NCBI RefSeq assembly: GCF_000691525.1
Contig: NZ_JMDW01000009.1
Span: 124,001 to 188,000 of the forward strand
DNA length: 64,000 bases
Source: Mycolicibacterium neoaurum ATCC 25795
GTDB lineage: Bacteria; Actinomycetota; Actinomycetes; Mycobacteriales; Mycobacteriaceae
Reading direction: 5' to 3'
A program made the translations under genes and the position numbers. The notes under the pieces are model-generated. The model was given only the letters and a program-made list of their open reading frames with translations, did no database searches and was not told where the DNA came from. The stretch's first letter is position 1; the number at the start of each line of letters is the position of its first letter. Positions 50,391 through 60,169 of the stretch are shown piece by piece.

Positions 50391-50747
50391 GTGAGTACCC
50401 ACACCGAGCTCCTTTTGCACCTGTGCGCCGCCGAAGAATGGGAGCGGGCCCGCGTTGCCGGTGAGCACCGGCCGGCATCGCTGGACGATGTCGGATTCGT
50501 GCACCTCTCCACTCCTGAACAGGTGCATCTGCCCGCCAATCGCTTGTTCGCGGGGCGGACCGATCTGGTACTGCTGCACATCGACCCGCGGACGCTGACC
50601 GATGAGGTGCGATGGGAGCCCGGGGTGCCGACCGATCCCGAATCGATGGTGTTCCCACACCTTTACGGCCCGTTGCCGACCGCTGCTGTGACAAGTGTCA
50701 CGCGGTATCTGCCGGCGGCCGACGGCCTTTTCGCCGCACTCGGGTGA
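50391..50747 (+). CDS. DUF952 protein (Rv2705c homologue)
   Basis: 118 aa from GTG 50391. The DUF952 pattern is clear: ELLLHLCAAEEWERARVAGE, GFVHLSTPEQVHLPANRLFA, LLHIDPRTLTDEVRWE, and FPHLYGPLPTAAVTSV. The fold is related to ADP-ribosyl transferases of the RNA 2'-phosphotransferase type, but catalysis has not been shown for the family. A TACCGT hexamer at 50367-50372 may be the -10. The next gene, an SDR, begins 47 bp downstream with its own -10. Confidence 0.85.
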   Translation: MSTHTELLLHLCAAEEWERARVAGEHRPASLDDVGFVHLSTPEQVHLPANRLFAGRTDLVLLHIDPRTLTDEVRWEPGVPTDPESMVFPHLYGPLPTAAVTSVTRYLPAADGLFAALG

Positions 50748-50781
50748 ACGTCTTCGGACACGCCGCCATGGTAGTCACCGG

Positions 50782-50787
50782 TACGTT
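50782..50787 (+). promoter_or_regulatory. -10 element of the SDR gene next to sigA
   Basis: TACGTT with 6 nt to GTG 50794, a leaderless promoter arrangement. Confidence 0.5.
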
Positions 50788-50793
50788 GAGCCG

Positions 50794-51600
50794 GTGATCT
50801 CAGAGCAGCGGGTCGCAGTGGTGACCGGTGCCAGCCGCGGTGCCGGGCGCGGCATTGCGACCGCACTCGGCGAGCACGGGTGGAAGGTCTATGCCACCGG
50901 ACGCACCATCGACGCCGCACCGACCGGCGGCGTGGCGATCCGGCTGGACCACGCCGATGATGCCGCCGTGGGGGAGTTGTTCGCGCGCGTCGGCGCCGAC
51001 GAGGGCGGGCTGGATCTCCTCGTCAACAACGCCGCCGTGGTCCATGACGACCTGACCGGGTCGAAGCCGTTCTGGGACAAGCCGATCGGCCTCGGCGATG
51101 TGCTCGACGTCGGCCTCCGCTCGGCATATGTCGCGTCCTGGCACGCCGCGCCGCTGCTGTTGCGGCGCCCACGCGGGTTGATCGCCTTCACCTCGTCGCC
51201 GGGGTCGGTGTGCTACATGCATGGTCCCGCCTATGGGGCGCAGAAGGCTGGGATCGACAAGATGGCCGCCGATATGGCCGTCGACTTCCGCGGCACCGAT
51301 GTCGCGACGGTGTCGATCTGGATGGGCATCCTGCTCACCGAGCGGCTGCGGCGCGCGTTCGACGGCAAGCCGGAGGCTTTGGCGGCGACCGCCGAGCACG
51401 CCGAGACCCCGGAGTTCACCGGACATCTGATCGACGCACTGTTCGCGGATCCGGAGCTGGCCGCGCTGTCCGGGCACACGCTGATCGGAGCGGAGCTCGG
51501 TGAGCGCTACGGCATCACCGACGACGGTGGCCGCCGCCCACCGTCGCACCGCGCCTGGCTGGGCGCCCCGCGGACGCCCAGCGACACCGTCGTCCGATGA
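50794..51600 (+). CDS. SDR family oxidoreductase (atypical glycine motif)
   Basis: 268 aa from GTG 50794. The cofactor motif is TGASRGAGRGIATAL, with one extra residue compared with TGxxxGIG, followed by LDLLVNNAAVVHDD, FTSSPGSVCYMHGPAYGAQK (catalytic Ser and YxxxK) and WMGILLTERLRRAF. It resembles the DHRS1-like branch of SDRs. The substrate is unknown. It replaces the RidA-like Rv2704 seen next to sigA in M. tuberculosis. It converges on sigA with a 13-bp gap. Confidence 0.84.
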   Translation: MISEQRVAVVTGASRGAGRGIATALGEHGWKVYATGRTIDAAPTGGVAIRLDHADDAAVGELFARVGADEGGLDLLVNNAAVVHDDLTGSKPFWDKPIGLGDVLDVGLRSAYVASWHAAPLLLRRPRGLIAFTSSPGSVCYMHGPAYGAQKAGIDKMAADMAVDFRGTDVATVSIWMGILLTERLRRAFDGKPEALAATAEHAETPEFTGHLIDALFADPELAALSGHTLIGAELGERYGITDDGGRRPPSHRAWLGAPRTPSDTVVR

Positions 51601-51613
51601 CGGACCCGACCAC

Positions 51614-53017
<1,404 letters not shown>

Positions 53018-53148
53018 GTACACCCTCTCGGTAATGCTGGACGGTGACCACGCGCAGGCGTCACCGACATTCTTCGGCTGTCTCGAATAGTGGCGTCGTA
53101 TCTCTTGGGATATCCGCCGCTATCTGTCGGTGGCGGCCGCCGTCGACC

Positions 53149-53154
53149 ATTGTA
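53149..53154 (-). promoter_or_regulatory. Possible -10 element of sigA
   Basis: TACAAT on the reverse strand, about 130 nt before the sigA start, in the 185-bp region between ppgK and sigA. No well-spaced -35 is visible. The rest of the gap shows nothing recognisable. Confidence 0.4.
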
Positions 53155-53202
53155 ACGACAGTGTGGTCCACCACCGTGCCGAGCGGCAAATCCGGGCGTG
53201 TG

Positions 53203-53964
53203 TTACTGCACGTGAATGCCCTTGGCGGCCATCGCCGCGCCGACGATTCCCGCCGAGTTGCGCAGCGCGGCAGGCACCACGGGCGTGCGGTTCTTGAGCA
53301 TCGGGATCCAGCGGTCGGCCTTGCGGCTGATACCACCGCCGGCGATGAACAGGTCGGGCCAGATCGCGTTTTCGATGGTCACCAGCACCTTGGTCACCTC
53401 TTCGGTCCAGCGCTGGTAGTTCCATTCCTTGCGCTCCTTCACCGAGGAGGCTGCCCGGTGCTCGGCTTCCTTGCCGTCGACCTCGAGATGACCGAACTCG
53501 GTATTGGGGAGCAGCACGCCGTTGTAGATCACCGCCGACCCGATGCCGGTGCCGAACGTGAGGAGCACGATCAGACCGCTGTTGTCCTTGCCCGCGCCGT
53601 ATTGCTCCTCGGCAAGGCCCGCGGCATCGGCGTCGTTGAGCACGGTCACGTGCTGACCCTCCAGCACGTTGCTGATCACCTCGGGGGCGTTGGTGCCGAT
53701 CCAGCCCTTGTCGACGTTGGCCGCGGTGCGCACGACGCCGTTGGTCACCACGCCCGGATAGGTGACGCCCAGGGGGCCGGTCCAGCCGAACTCGCGGACC
53801 ACGGCCGCCACGGTGGCCGCGACGGCGTCCGGGGTGGCAGGTTGCGGGGTCGCCAGTTTGATCCGGTCGCCGATGAGGGTTCCGGTATCGAGGTCGACGA
53901 TGCCCCCCTTGATACCGCTGCCGCCGACGTCGACGCCGAAGCCAGTATTGGGCGAATCGGTCAT
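53203..53964 (-). CDS. ppgK: Polyphosphate glucokinase PpgK
   Basis: 253 aa ROK-family kinase. The phosphate motif is GFGVDVGGSGIKGGIVDLDT, with LGVTYPGVVTNG, LNDADAAGLAEEQYGAGKDN (catalytic Asp in LNDAD), LLTFGTGIGSAVIYNG and FIAGGGISRKADRW. It phosphorylates glucose using polyphosphate or ATP. There is a GAGGAG ribosome binding site. It lies upstream of sigA on the same strand and divergent from suhB. Confidence 0.95.
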   Translation of the reverse strand: MTDSPNTGFGVDVGGSGIKGGIVDLDTGTLIGDRIKLATPQPATPDAVAATVAAVVREFGWTGPLGVTYPGVVTNGVVRTAANVDKGWIGTNAPEVISNVLEGQHVTVLNDADAAGLAEEQYGAGKDNSGLIVLLTFGTGIGSAVIYNGVLLPNTEFGHLEVDGKEAEHRAASSVKERKEWNYQRWTEEVTKVLVTIENAIWPDLFIAGGGISRKADRWIPMLKNRTPVVPAALRNSAGIVGAAMAAKGIHVQ

Positions 53965-54034
53965 TGGAACGCTCCTCAGCAGGGTCCGGCGGGCAATCCG
54001 ACATCACCCTAACGGGTTGTGGTGCGATGTACCC

Positions 54035-54844
54035 ATGACTGATCCGCAGACGTTGCGCCAGGTGTCCGAGCAATTGGCCACGGAGGCGGCAACTTTCGTG
54101 CAGACCCGACGGGCAGAGGTGTTCGGGGCCGCGCCGGTCGCCGATGCGGTACAGGCCAAGAGCACGCCGACGGACCCGGTGACCGTGGTGGACACCGAGA
54201 CCGAACGGCTGCTGCGTGACCGTCTGGCCGAGTTGCGGCCCGGCGAGCCCATCCTCGGTGAGGAGGAGGGTGGTTCGGCGGTGGCCGAACCCGGCGTCCC
54301 GGTTTGGGTGATCGACCCCATCGACGGGACGGTGAACTTCGTCTACGGCATCGAGGCCTATGCGGTGTCCGTCGGCGTCCAGATCGATGGTGTCTCGGTC
54401 GCCGGCGCGGTGGCTCATGTGTCGACCGGCGAGATCTACTCGGCGGCGGTGGGGCACGGCGCGACGGTCACCGGCGCCGGTGTGCGGACCGAGTTGCGCT
54501 GCAACACCATCGACGATCTGTCGATGGCGCTGGTGGGCACGGGCTTCTCCTACGATTCGGCGAACCGGGCCAGGCAGGCCGAGGTGCTGGCCGCGCTGTT
54601 GCCGCAGGTGCGCGATATCCGGCGCATCGGGTCCTGCGCGCTGGACCTGTGCATGGTGGCGCGGGGACGTCTTGATGCCTATTTCGAGGACGGCGTGCAC
54701 GTGTGGGACTGGGCGGCCGGTGCGCTGATCGCCGCCGAGGCCGGAGCCGTGCTGCGACTGCCTGCCACCGGAGGGAGCGACGGGAGCGGTGCGCTGATGG
54801 CCGCCGCGCCCGGTGTCGCCGAGGCGTTGGCCGGCCGGATCTGA
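54035..54844 (+). CDS. suhB: Inositol monophosphatase SuhB
   Basis: 269 aa. The metal-binding motifs of the IMPase family are present: ILGEEEGG, VWVIDPIDGTVNFVYG and HVWDWAAGALIAAEAG, plus GTGFSYDS before helix 5. It dephosphorylates inositol-1-phosphate to inositol for phosphatidylinositol, mannosides and mycothiol. The convergent cei gene ends 4 bp downstream. Confidence 0.93.
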   Translation: MTDPQTLRQVSEQLATEAATFVQTRRAEVFGAAPVADAVQAKSTPTDPVTVVDTETERLLRDRLAELRPGEPILGEEEGGSAVAEPGVPVWVIDPIDGTVNFVYGIEAYAVSVGVQIDGVSVAGAVAHVSTGEIYSAAVGHGATVTGAGVRTELRCNTIDDLSMALVGTGFSYDSANRARQAEVLAALLPQVRDIRRIGSCALDLCMVARGRLDAYFEDGVHVWDWAAGALIAAEAGAVLRLPATGGSDGSGALMAAAPGVAEALAGRI

Positions 54845-54848
54845 GAGC

Positions 54849-55499
54849 TCAGCAGGTGGCGCTGTGGATCTTGGTCAGCAGCGCGGCGTCGGCCGGTTGG
54901 GTCGCGTCGGGCCGCAGGCCGGCCAGCATCGCGTCGATATCGTCACTGCGACTGAACTCGCTGAACTCGGTGCCGACCGCCAGGTCAACGGTGTCATCGG
55001 TGCGGCCGTCCTGGAACAGCTCGGTGCACGGCGCGACGAGCCAGACCGCGGCCGCGGCCGCCCGGCCCGCCTCGCCGAACCGGATCTGACCCTGGCATTG
55101 GAGTCTGCTGTTGGCATACACCGGGTCGTTGGCCGCGGTGGGCTGGGCGAAGCCCAGACCCTGTAGCGCCCCGGACACATCGGCGGCCTGCCCGGCTTGA
55201 CCGCTGGCGTTGAGGACGCGCACCTTGGTATCTGCGAGGCGGGCGGGCATCACCTCGGCCATTTCGGTACGCGAGACGGGTTCGCCGAGTTGGGTCTGGG
55301 TCGCGTCAGCGGCAGGCGGTGGCGCATTGCAGGCCACCGCTTCGGGCACCACGGTCGACTGGTTGAGCGCGACGACCCAGATCACGCCGGTCACCAGGGC
55401 CAGCACCACGAACAGGCACAGCACCGGGATGACGTTGCGGCGACGGAACGGCCGACCGTGCTTGTCGAACGCCGTGCCGTCGGTGATGGATGCGACCAC
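54849..55499 (-). CDS. cei: Cell-envelope integrity protein Cei (LytR_C domain)
   Basis: 216 aa from GTG 55499, the same length as Rv2700. A basic cytoplasmic start (KHGRPFRRRN) precedes one transmembrane helix (VIPVLCLFVVLALVTGVIWV) and an outer LytR_C/alpha-crystallin-like domain with TKVRVLNASGQAGQAADVSG and LQGLGF. Cei is needed for envelope integrity and drug tolerance in M. tuberculosis. TAAGGT lies 6 nt before this GTG; the adjacent GTG at 55502 would lie only 3 nt from it and is disfavoured. Confidence 0.9.
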   Translation of the reverse strand: MVASITDGTAFDKHGRPFRRRNVIPVLCLFVVLALVTGVIWVVALNQSTVVPEAVACNAPPPAADATQTQLGEPVSRTEMAEVMPARLADTKVRVLNASGQAGQAADVSGALQGLGFAQPTAANDPVYANSRLQCQGQIRFGEAGRAAAAAVWLVAPCTELFQDGRTDDTVDLAVGTEFSEFSRSDDIDAMLAGLRPDATQPADAALLTKIHSATC

Positions 55500-55505
55500 C
55501 ACTGC

Positions 55506-55511
55506 ACCTTA
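55506..55511 (-). promoter_or_regulatory. -10 element of cei
   Basis: TAAGGT on the reverse strand, 6 nt before GTG 55499, fitting leaderless transcription. Confidence 0.5.
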
Positions 55512-55551
55512 GAGGTACGCCGCGATGGGTGCTTCTACCAGTACGTTTGTG

Positions 55552-55569
55552 CTGTGACATAAATCACAG
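55552..55569. promoter_or_regulatory. CRP (Rv3676-type) binding site
   Basis: CTGTGA-CATAAA-TCACAG is a perfect CRP palindrome (TGTGA-N6-TCACA). It lies between the divergent cei and DUF4193 genes, 53 bp from the cei start and about 75 bp before the predicted start of DUF4193 transcription, a typical activating distance. Confidence 0.85.
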
Positions 55570-55600
55570 TCAATCTGAACCCAATCGGGGCACGAATCAT

Positions 55601-55629
55601 TTGGCGTAGGCGTTCTGCGCTGGTACAAA
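55601..55629 (+). promoter_or_regulatory. Promoter of the DUF4193 gene
   Basis: TTGGCG at 55601-55606 and TACAAA at 55624-55629 with a 17-nt spacer. The start would lie about 33 nt before the ATG and ribosome binding site. Confidence 0.55.
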
Positions 55630-55669
55630 GCCTTGCTGCATGACGCTGCATGAAATAGGAGGGGATTGA

Positions 55670-55972
55670 ATGGCCACCGACTACGACGCTCCACGGCGAA
55701 CAGAGACCGACGACGTCTCGGAGGATTCGCTCGAAGAGCTCAAGGCGCGACGCAATGAGGCCCAGTCGGCCGTCGTCGACGTCGACGAATCGGAGTCCGC
55801 CGAATCGTTCGAACTGCCCGGCGCCGATCTGTCCGGCGAGGAACTGTCGGTGCGGGTCGTGCCCAAGCAGGCCGACGAGTTCACCTGTTCGAGCTGCTTC
55901 CTGGTGCACCACCGCAGCAGGTTGGCAAGCGAGAAGAACGGCGTGATGATCTGCACCGACTGCGCCGCCTAG
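55670..55972 (+). CDS. DUF4193 protein (Rv2699c homologue)
   Basis: 100 aa with a strong AGGAGGGG ribosome binding site. It is highly acidic to about residue 60 (TETDDVSEDSLEELKARRNE), then has a four-cysteine zinc finger: FTCSSCFLVHHRSRL and MICTDCAA. The family is nearly universal in actinobacteria and resembles small RNA-polymerase or ribosome-associated zinc proteins, but its role is not known. The CRP site upstream suggests control by cAMP. Confidence 0.92.
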   Translation: MATDYDAPRRTETDDVSEDSLEELKARRNEAQSAVVDVDESESAESFELPGADLSGEELSVRVVPKQADEFTCSSCFLVHHRSRLASEKNGVMICTDCAA

Positions 55973-56003
55973 CGCCGCATAACCGGTCCCGGTGATCCAG
56001 TAG

Positions 56004-56492
56004 TCAGCTGCGCAGGGCCGCCAGCACCCGGTCCGGGTGCCGGCAACTGACCAGCCAATAGGGGGTCGGATCATCGGGATCGTCGAGTACCACCAGCACC
56101 ATCGGGCCGACCCAGGCCCGGTGCAGCACATAGGCCGCTGGGTCCAGTTGGCGACCCAGGGCCGACGATTTGGCCGATCGGGGAACCTCGGCCGACCGGG
56201 CGATCAGGTTCACCGGCAGATGTGCCGGACCCGCCCACAACTCGACCGGCGCCTCGTCTGAGGTGCCGTTCTGGACGACCCGGACTTCCATCCGTCCCAT
56301 CCACATCAGCGCCGCCGCCGCAACGGGGAGCAGCACCGCATAGGGCACCCAGTCCGGCAGGGCGGCCACGCCCATGTTGACCTCGGCGGCGATCAGTGCG
56401 GCGAGGCCCAGTCCGGGCAGCCAGAACCACCACGGGACCCGGAGTCGCTCGCGGTAGCGCACGGTTTGGGCGATGGCGCGCGTATCGGACAC
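56004..56492 (-). CDS. DUF3093 membrane protein (Rv2698 homologue)
   Basis: 162 aa from GTG 56492 ([17 protein letters not shown]). Two hydrophobic helices, [20 protein letters not shown] and [15 protein letters not shown], are followed by a beta-rich domain with [18 protein letters not shown] and [18 protein letters not shown]. This is DUF3093, conserved beside dut in actinobacteria, with no known function. TACTCT lies 7 nt upstream, overlapping the -10 of the divergent dut gene. Confidence 0.85.
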   Translation of the reverse strand: MSDTRAIAQTVRYRERLRVPWWFWLPGLGLAALIAAEVNMGVAALPDWVPYAVLLPVAAAALMWMGRMEVRVVQNGTSDEAPVELWAGPAHLPVNLIARSAEVPRSAKSSALGRQLDPAAYVLHRAWVGPMVLVVLDDPDDPTPYWLVSCRHPDRVLAALRS

Positions 56493-56499
56493 GTGCCCA

Positions 56500-56509
56500 A
56501 GAGTAATCT
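56500..56509. promoter_or_regulatory. Interlocked -10 elements of the DUF3093 gene and dut
   Basis: TACTCT on the reverse strand (56505-56500) and TAATCT on the forward strand (56504-56509) share two base pairs. Each ends 7 to 8 nt before a GTG, so two leaderless transcripts would start from one 10-bp element. Confidence 0.65.
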
Positions 56510-56517
56510 TTGCGCCC

Positions 56518-56982
56518 GTGCCCTCTTCTCTGCCGGTCGTGCGATTGGATCGCGACCTTCCGATGCCCAGCCGGGCGCACGACGGTGATGCCGGCGTAGA
56601 CCTGTACAGCGCCGTCGATGTCGACCTCGCGCCGGGGCATCGCAGCCTGGTCCCGACCGGGATCGCGGTGGCCATCCCGCACGGGATGGTCGGTCTGATC
56701 CACCCGCGGTCGGGATTGGCTACGCGCGTGGGTCTTTCGATCGTGAATAGTCCAGGAACCGTCGACGCCGGGTACCGTGGTGAGATCAAGGTGGCGTTGA
56801 TCAACCTCGATCCGCAGCAGCCGATAGCGGTGCGACGCGGAGATCGCATCGCACAGTTGTTGGTTCAGCGGGTCGAGCTTCCGGAGCTGGTCGAGGTCTC
56901 GTCATTCGACGAGGCCGGGCTGGCTGACACTTCCCGTGGCAGTGGTGGCCACGGCTCTTCAGGCGGACATGCGAGTTTGTGA
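56518..56982 (+). CDS. dut: dUTP diphosphatase
   Basis: 154 aa, identical in length to M. tuberculosis Dut. The five trimeric dUTPase motifs are present: [50 protein letters not shown] and the Gly/Ser-rich C-terminal arm [10 protein letters not shown]. It hydrolyses dUTP to dUMP, preventing uracil in DNA and feeding dTMP synthesis. The leaderless GTG shares its -10 with the divergent gene. The DUF3710 gene starts at its stop. Confidence 0.96.
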   Translation: MPSSLPVVRLDRDLPMPSRAHDGDAGVDLYSAVDVDLAPGHRSLVPTGIAVAIPHGMVGLIHPRSGLATRVGLSIVNSPGTVDAGYRGEIKVALINLDPQQPIAVRRGDRIAQLLVQRVELPELVEVSSFDEAGLADTSRGSGGHGSSGGHASL

Positions 56983-57689
56983 TGACAGATAACGACGACG
57001 AAGATTTCGACGGCCCGTTCGACATCGAGGACTTCGACGACCCGGAGTCCGCGACGGTGGCGCGCCTGGACCTCGGTTCGGTGCTCATCCCGCTGCCGGC
57101 CGCCGGTCAGGTGCAGGTGGAGCTCACCGATCAGGGTGTGCCGAGCTCGGTCTGGGTGGTCACGCCCAACGGCCGGTTCACGATTGCGGCGTACGCGGCG
57201 CCGAAGTCGGCGGGGCTGTGGCGTGAGGTGGCCACCGAGCTGGCTGAGTCGCTGCGCAAGGACGGCGCCAAGGTGCGCATCGAGGACGGCAAGTGGGGCC
57301 GTGAGGTCGTCGGTGCCAGCACTTCGGTTCCACAGGGGCAGCAGCCCGGCGTGGTGCGCTTCATCGGTGTCGACGGTTACCGGTGGATGATCCGCTGTGT
57401 CGTCAACGGGCTCCCGGAAAAGGTCGACGCGCTGGCGGTCGAAGCGCGAGAAGCGTTGGCCGACACGGTTGTTCGTCGCGGTGACACGCCGTTGCCGGTG
57501 CGCACACCGCTGGCTGTGCAGCTGCCGGAGGCGATGGCCGCCCAGCTGCGTGCCGCGGCGGCCCAGCAGGCCGCCGCTCAGCAGGCCCAAGCCCAGGCTC
57601 AGGGGCAGGTCCCGCCGGAACCCGCAGCGCGGCGCAGCGCGCAAGGCACCGCGATGCAGCAGATGCGCAGCACCATCACCGGCGGCTAG
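56982..57689 (+). CDS. DUF3710 protein (Rv2696c homologue)
   Basis: 235 aa from ATG 56982, overlapping the dut TGA by 1 nt; GTG 56979 is an alternative. The N-terminal 25 residues are acidic (DDEDFDGPFDIEDFDD). The core has VELTDQGVPSSVWVVTPNGR, GLWREVATELAESLRKDG, and VRFIGVDGYRWMIRCVVNGL. The C-terminus is Ala/Gln-rich. The family is conserved after dut in actinobacteria and has no known function. It converges on the hydrolase-like gene with a 4-bp overlap. Confidence 0.88.
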   Translation: MTDNDDEDFDGPFDIEDFDDPESATVARLDLGSVLIPLPAAGQVQVELTDQGVPSSVWVVTPNGRFTIAAYAAPKSAGLWREVATELAESLRKDGAKVRIEDGKWGREVVGASTSVPQGQQPGVVRFIGVDGYRWMIRCVVNGLPEKVDALAVEAREALADTVVRRGDTPLPVRTPLAVQLPEAMAAQLRAAAAQQAAAQQAQAQAQGQVPPEPAARRSAQGTAMQQMRSTITGG

Positions 57690-58387
57690 AGCCCGCTCAG
57701 AGCGGTCAGGCAGGCCGCACCGAGGCGTGCCGGGTCGGCTCCGATCTCGTCGAGGGTCACCGTCTGCAGTGCGGCGCGCGGCGCCGCGGCGGCCCACTCG
57801 TAGCCGACCTGCCCGGGATGGATCGGGTCATCGATGGCCGCGGCAATGCCCATCGGCACCGTCAGCGTGCGTAGTTCATCGACCGTCGGAGCCACATATC
57901 CGGCGGCCTCCTCCATCGCATCGGGCAGGCCCGGCCACTGCCCGGCCCATGACCGGGCCAACTCCTCGGCCAGCCAGGCCGGACTCGATGCCCGCATCGC
58001 GGTGATCGTCGGCGCCAGCCCCTCGGTGCGTAGCTGATGCGCCGACGCGCGTGCCGCCAGCGCGGCCACGGCGTCCCCGGGCGCCCCCGACCAGGCGGGC
58101 AGCGCGGCGAGCACCGCGACGGTGCTGTCCGGGTGGGCCAACGCCCAGTGTGCGGCGACGGCCGCGCCGATCGACACCCCGCCGACCGCGATCGGACCGG
58201 CCGCCGCGGCGGTCTCGGTCAGCGCCGCCAGATAGCCGTCGATCAACCCGTGCGGGTCGGGAGCCGGGGTGAGTACCACCGCGCCCACCGCGTGCAGCGG
58301 CTCGGCGAAGGCGCGATAGGCGTAGTCGTCGTCGGATCCGGTGCCTGCCATCAGAACGGTCGTGACGCCTGTCAAGTCGACGGTCAT
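57686..58387 (-). CDS. Alpha/beta hydrolase-fold protein (Rv2695 homologue)
   Basis: 233 aa from ATG 58387; the adjacent ATG at 58390 is equally in frame. The nucleophile elbow is IAVGGVSIGAAVAAHWALAH, the N-terminal loop is LMAGTGSDDDYAYRAFAEPL, and PMGIAAAIDDPIHPGQVGYE contains a likely acid. There is no clear C-terminal catalytic His, so activity is uncertain. CACGAT lies 6 nt before the ATG at 58387, a possible weak -10. Confidence 0.78.
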   Translation of the reverse strand: MTVDLTGVTTVLMAGTGSDDDYAYRAFAEPLHAVGAVVLTPAPDPHGLIDGYLAALTETAAAAGPIAVGGVSIGAAVAAHWALAHPDSTVAVLAALPAWSGAPGDAVAALAARASAHQLRTEGLAPTITAMRASSPAWLAEELARSWAGQWPGLPDAMEEAAGYVAPTVDELRTLTVPMGIAAAIDDPIHPGQVGYEWAAAAPRAALQTVTLDEIGADPARLGAACLTALSGL

Positions 58388-58496
58388 CATCCGATCGTGC
58401 CGCGCCGATGCCCGGCGTGGCGAATCGGAACCAACAGGTCTACGGTGGCGTTGGTCAGTATGCGGATCGAAGACGATTCGCGGTGAGGGAGAGGTC

Positions 58497-58868
58497 ATGG
58501 CTACCGCCGAGGGGTATCTTCGCCGGCTTACCCGCCGGTTGACGGAAGATCCCGAGCAACGCGATGTCGAGGAACTCAGCGATGAGGCCGCCGGCACCGG
58601 CGCGCAGAAGGCCATCGACTGCGAGCGCGGTCAGGAAGTCACCATGGTCGGCACGCTGCGCAGCGTCGAATGCAACGGCAAGGCCTGCGCCGGGGGCGTC
58701 AAGGCCGAACTGTTCGACGGGACCGATGCGGTGATGCTGGTCTGGCTGGGCCAGCGGCGCATCCCCGGTATCGAGACCGGCCGGACCCTGCGTGTGCATG
58801 GACGAATCGGCAAGCTCGACAACGGTGCGAAGGCGATCTACAACCCGCACTACGAGATCCAGAAGTGA
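58497..58868 (+). CDS. OB-fold nucleic acid-binding domain protein (Rv2694c homologue)
   Basis: 123 aa with ribosome binding site GGGAGAGG. A short N-terminal helix (GYLRRLTRRLTEDPEQRDVE) leads into a single OB-fold: VTMVGTLRSVECNGKACAGG, VKAELFDGTDAVMLVWLGQR, RTLRVHGRIG. This resembles the OB domain of RecG or DNA polymerase III alpha. A role in nucleic acid binding is inferred from the fold only. It is translationally coupled to the DUF3159 gene (GTGA). Confidence 0.85.
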   Translation: MATAEGYLRRLTRRLTEDPEQRDVEELSDEAAGTGAQKAIDCERGQEVTMVGTLRSVECNGKACAGGVKAELFDGTDAVMLVWLGQRRIPGIETGRTLRVHGRIGKLDNGAKAIYNPHYEIQK

Positions 58869-59530
58869 CGGGGGATACCTCCGAAGTCACCGCCGAGGAA
58901 CCCGCCAAGAAGGGCGGCCAGGCGATCCTGGACCAGATGGGCGGCATCAGCGGCCTGATCTACTCCTCGCTGCCGGTCCTGGTGTTCGTGCCGGTGTCCA
59001 CCAAGTTCGGTCTGATGCCCGCGATCTGGGCGGCACTCGGGGTGGCGGCGCTGGTCCTGGTGTGGCGGTTGATCCGGCGTGAGACGGTGCAGCCCGCGGT
59101 ATCCGGTTTCATCGGCGTCGGGATCAGCGCGCTGATCGCCTGGTGGCTCGGTGAATCACGCGGCTACTTCGCCTACGGGATCTGGATGTCGCTGGTCTAC
59201 GCCGCGGTCTTCACCGTGTCGATCGTGATCCGCCGACCGTTGGTGGGTTACGCCTGGGGTTGGTTCAGCGGTCACGGTAGGGATTGGCGCTCGGTGCGCC
59301 GGGCGGTGCTCGCCTTCGATGTGGCGACCTTCGCGTGGGCGATCGTCTTCGCATCGCGGTTCGTCGTGCAGCGTCACCTCTACGACGCCGACGACGTCGG
59401 CATGCTCGGTGTGGCCAGGATCGCCATGGGCTGGCCGTTGACCGGGGTGGCGGCCGTCATCACCTGGTTCGCCATCCGTGCCGCGCAGAAGGCGCTGCAG
59501 GACTCAGCGCGCCTGCGGCCGCAGGAGTAG
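58865..59530 (+). CDS. DUF3159 membrane protein (Rv2693c homologue)
   Basis: 221 aa from GTG 58865, overlapping the OB-fold gene stop. Six hydrophobic segments include LIYSSLPVLVFVPVSTKFGL, AIWAALGVAALVLVWRLI, FIGVGISALIAWWLGESRGY and YAAVFTVSIVIRRPL, with DVATFAWAIVFASRFVVQRH near the C-terminus. It is the DUF3159 family; the pattern of GESRGYFAYGIW and DDVGMLGVARIAMGWPL resembles intracellular septation (YciB)-like proteins, but function is unknown. It overlaps trkB in a tail-to-tail arrangement by 27 bp. Confidence 0.84.
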   Translation: MTGDTSEVTAEEPAKKGGQAILDQMGGISGLIYSSLPVLVFVPVSTKFGLMPAIWAALGVAALVLVWRLIRRETVQPAVSGFIGVGISALIAWWLGESRGYFAYGIWMSLVYAAVFTVSIVIRRPLVGYAWGWFSGHGRDWRSVRRAVLAFDVATFAWAIVFASRFVVQRHLYDADDVGMLGVARIAMGWPLTGVAAVITWFAIRAAQKALQDSARLRPQE

Positions 59531-60169
59531 CTGGCGTAGATCGTCCTCGGCCTCGGTGGTGGCCACGAAAACCAGCTCGTCGCCACCCTCCAAGGGTTCG
59601 TCACCTTCGGGGACAATCACCCGCTGGCCGCGCAGGATGGTCACCAGTGACGCGTCACGCGGCAGATTGAGGCGCTTGACGGCCTTGCCGCCCCACGGGG
59701 TGTCGTCGGGCAGGGTGATCTCCACCAGGTTGGCCTGGCCCTTGCGGAAACTGAGCAGCCGCACCAGGTCTCCCACCGCCACCGCCTCCTCGACCAGGGA
59801 GGCCAGCATGCGTGGGGTGGACACCGCGACGTCGACACCCCAGTTCTCGTCGAAGAGCCACTCGTTGCGAGGATCGTTCACCCGCGCCACCACCCGCGGC
59901 ACCGCGAACTCCGTCTTGGCGAGCAGGCTCAACACGACATTGGCCTTGTCGTCACCGGTGGCGGCGATCACCACGTCGAATTCCTCGAGCCGCACCGACT
60001 CCAGCAGGCTCAACTCGCAGGCGTCGCCGAGACGCCAGTGCGCCGCCGGGATGGCGTCGACGTCGATGTGTTCGGGATCGCGCTCCAGCAGCGTGACCTC
60101 GTGGTTGGAAACGAGTTCACGGGCGATGGACCGGCCCACGGCGCCGGCTCCGGCAATGGCCACCTTCAT
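59504..60169 (-). CDS. ceoC: Trk potassium system NAD-binding protein TrkB/CeoC
   Basis: 221 aa: an RCK_N Rossmann domain (MKVAIAGAGAVGRSIARELV with the GxGxxG motif; TLLERDPEHI) and an RCK_C domain (ANLVEITLPDDTPWGGKAVK, LVTILRGQRVIVPEGDEPLE). In E. coli TrkA two such units are fused; mycobacteria encode them separately as CeoB and CeoC (TrkA and TrkB), which gate potassium uptake with the nucleotide and c-di-AMP state. It overlaps the ceoB stop by 4 bp. Confidence 0.93.
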   Translation of the reverse strand: MKVAIAGAGAVGRSIARELVSNHEVTLLERDPEHIDVDAIPAAHWRLGDACELSLLESVRLEEFDVVIAATGDDKANVVLSLLAKTEFAVPRVVARVNDPRNEWLFDENWGVDVAVSTPRMLASLVEEAVAVGDLVRLLSFRKGQANLVEITLPDDTPWGGKAVKRLNLPRDASLVTILRGQRVIVPEGDEPLEGGDELVFVATTEAEDDLRQLLLRPQAR

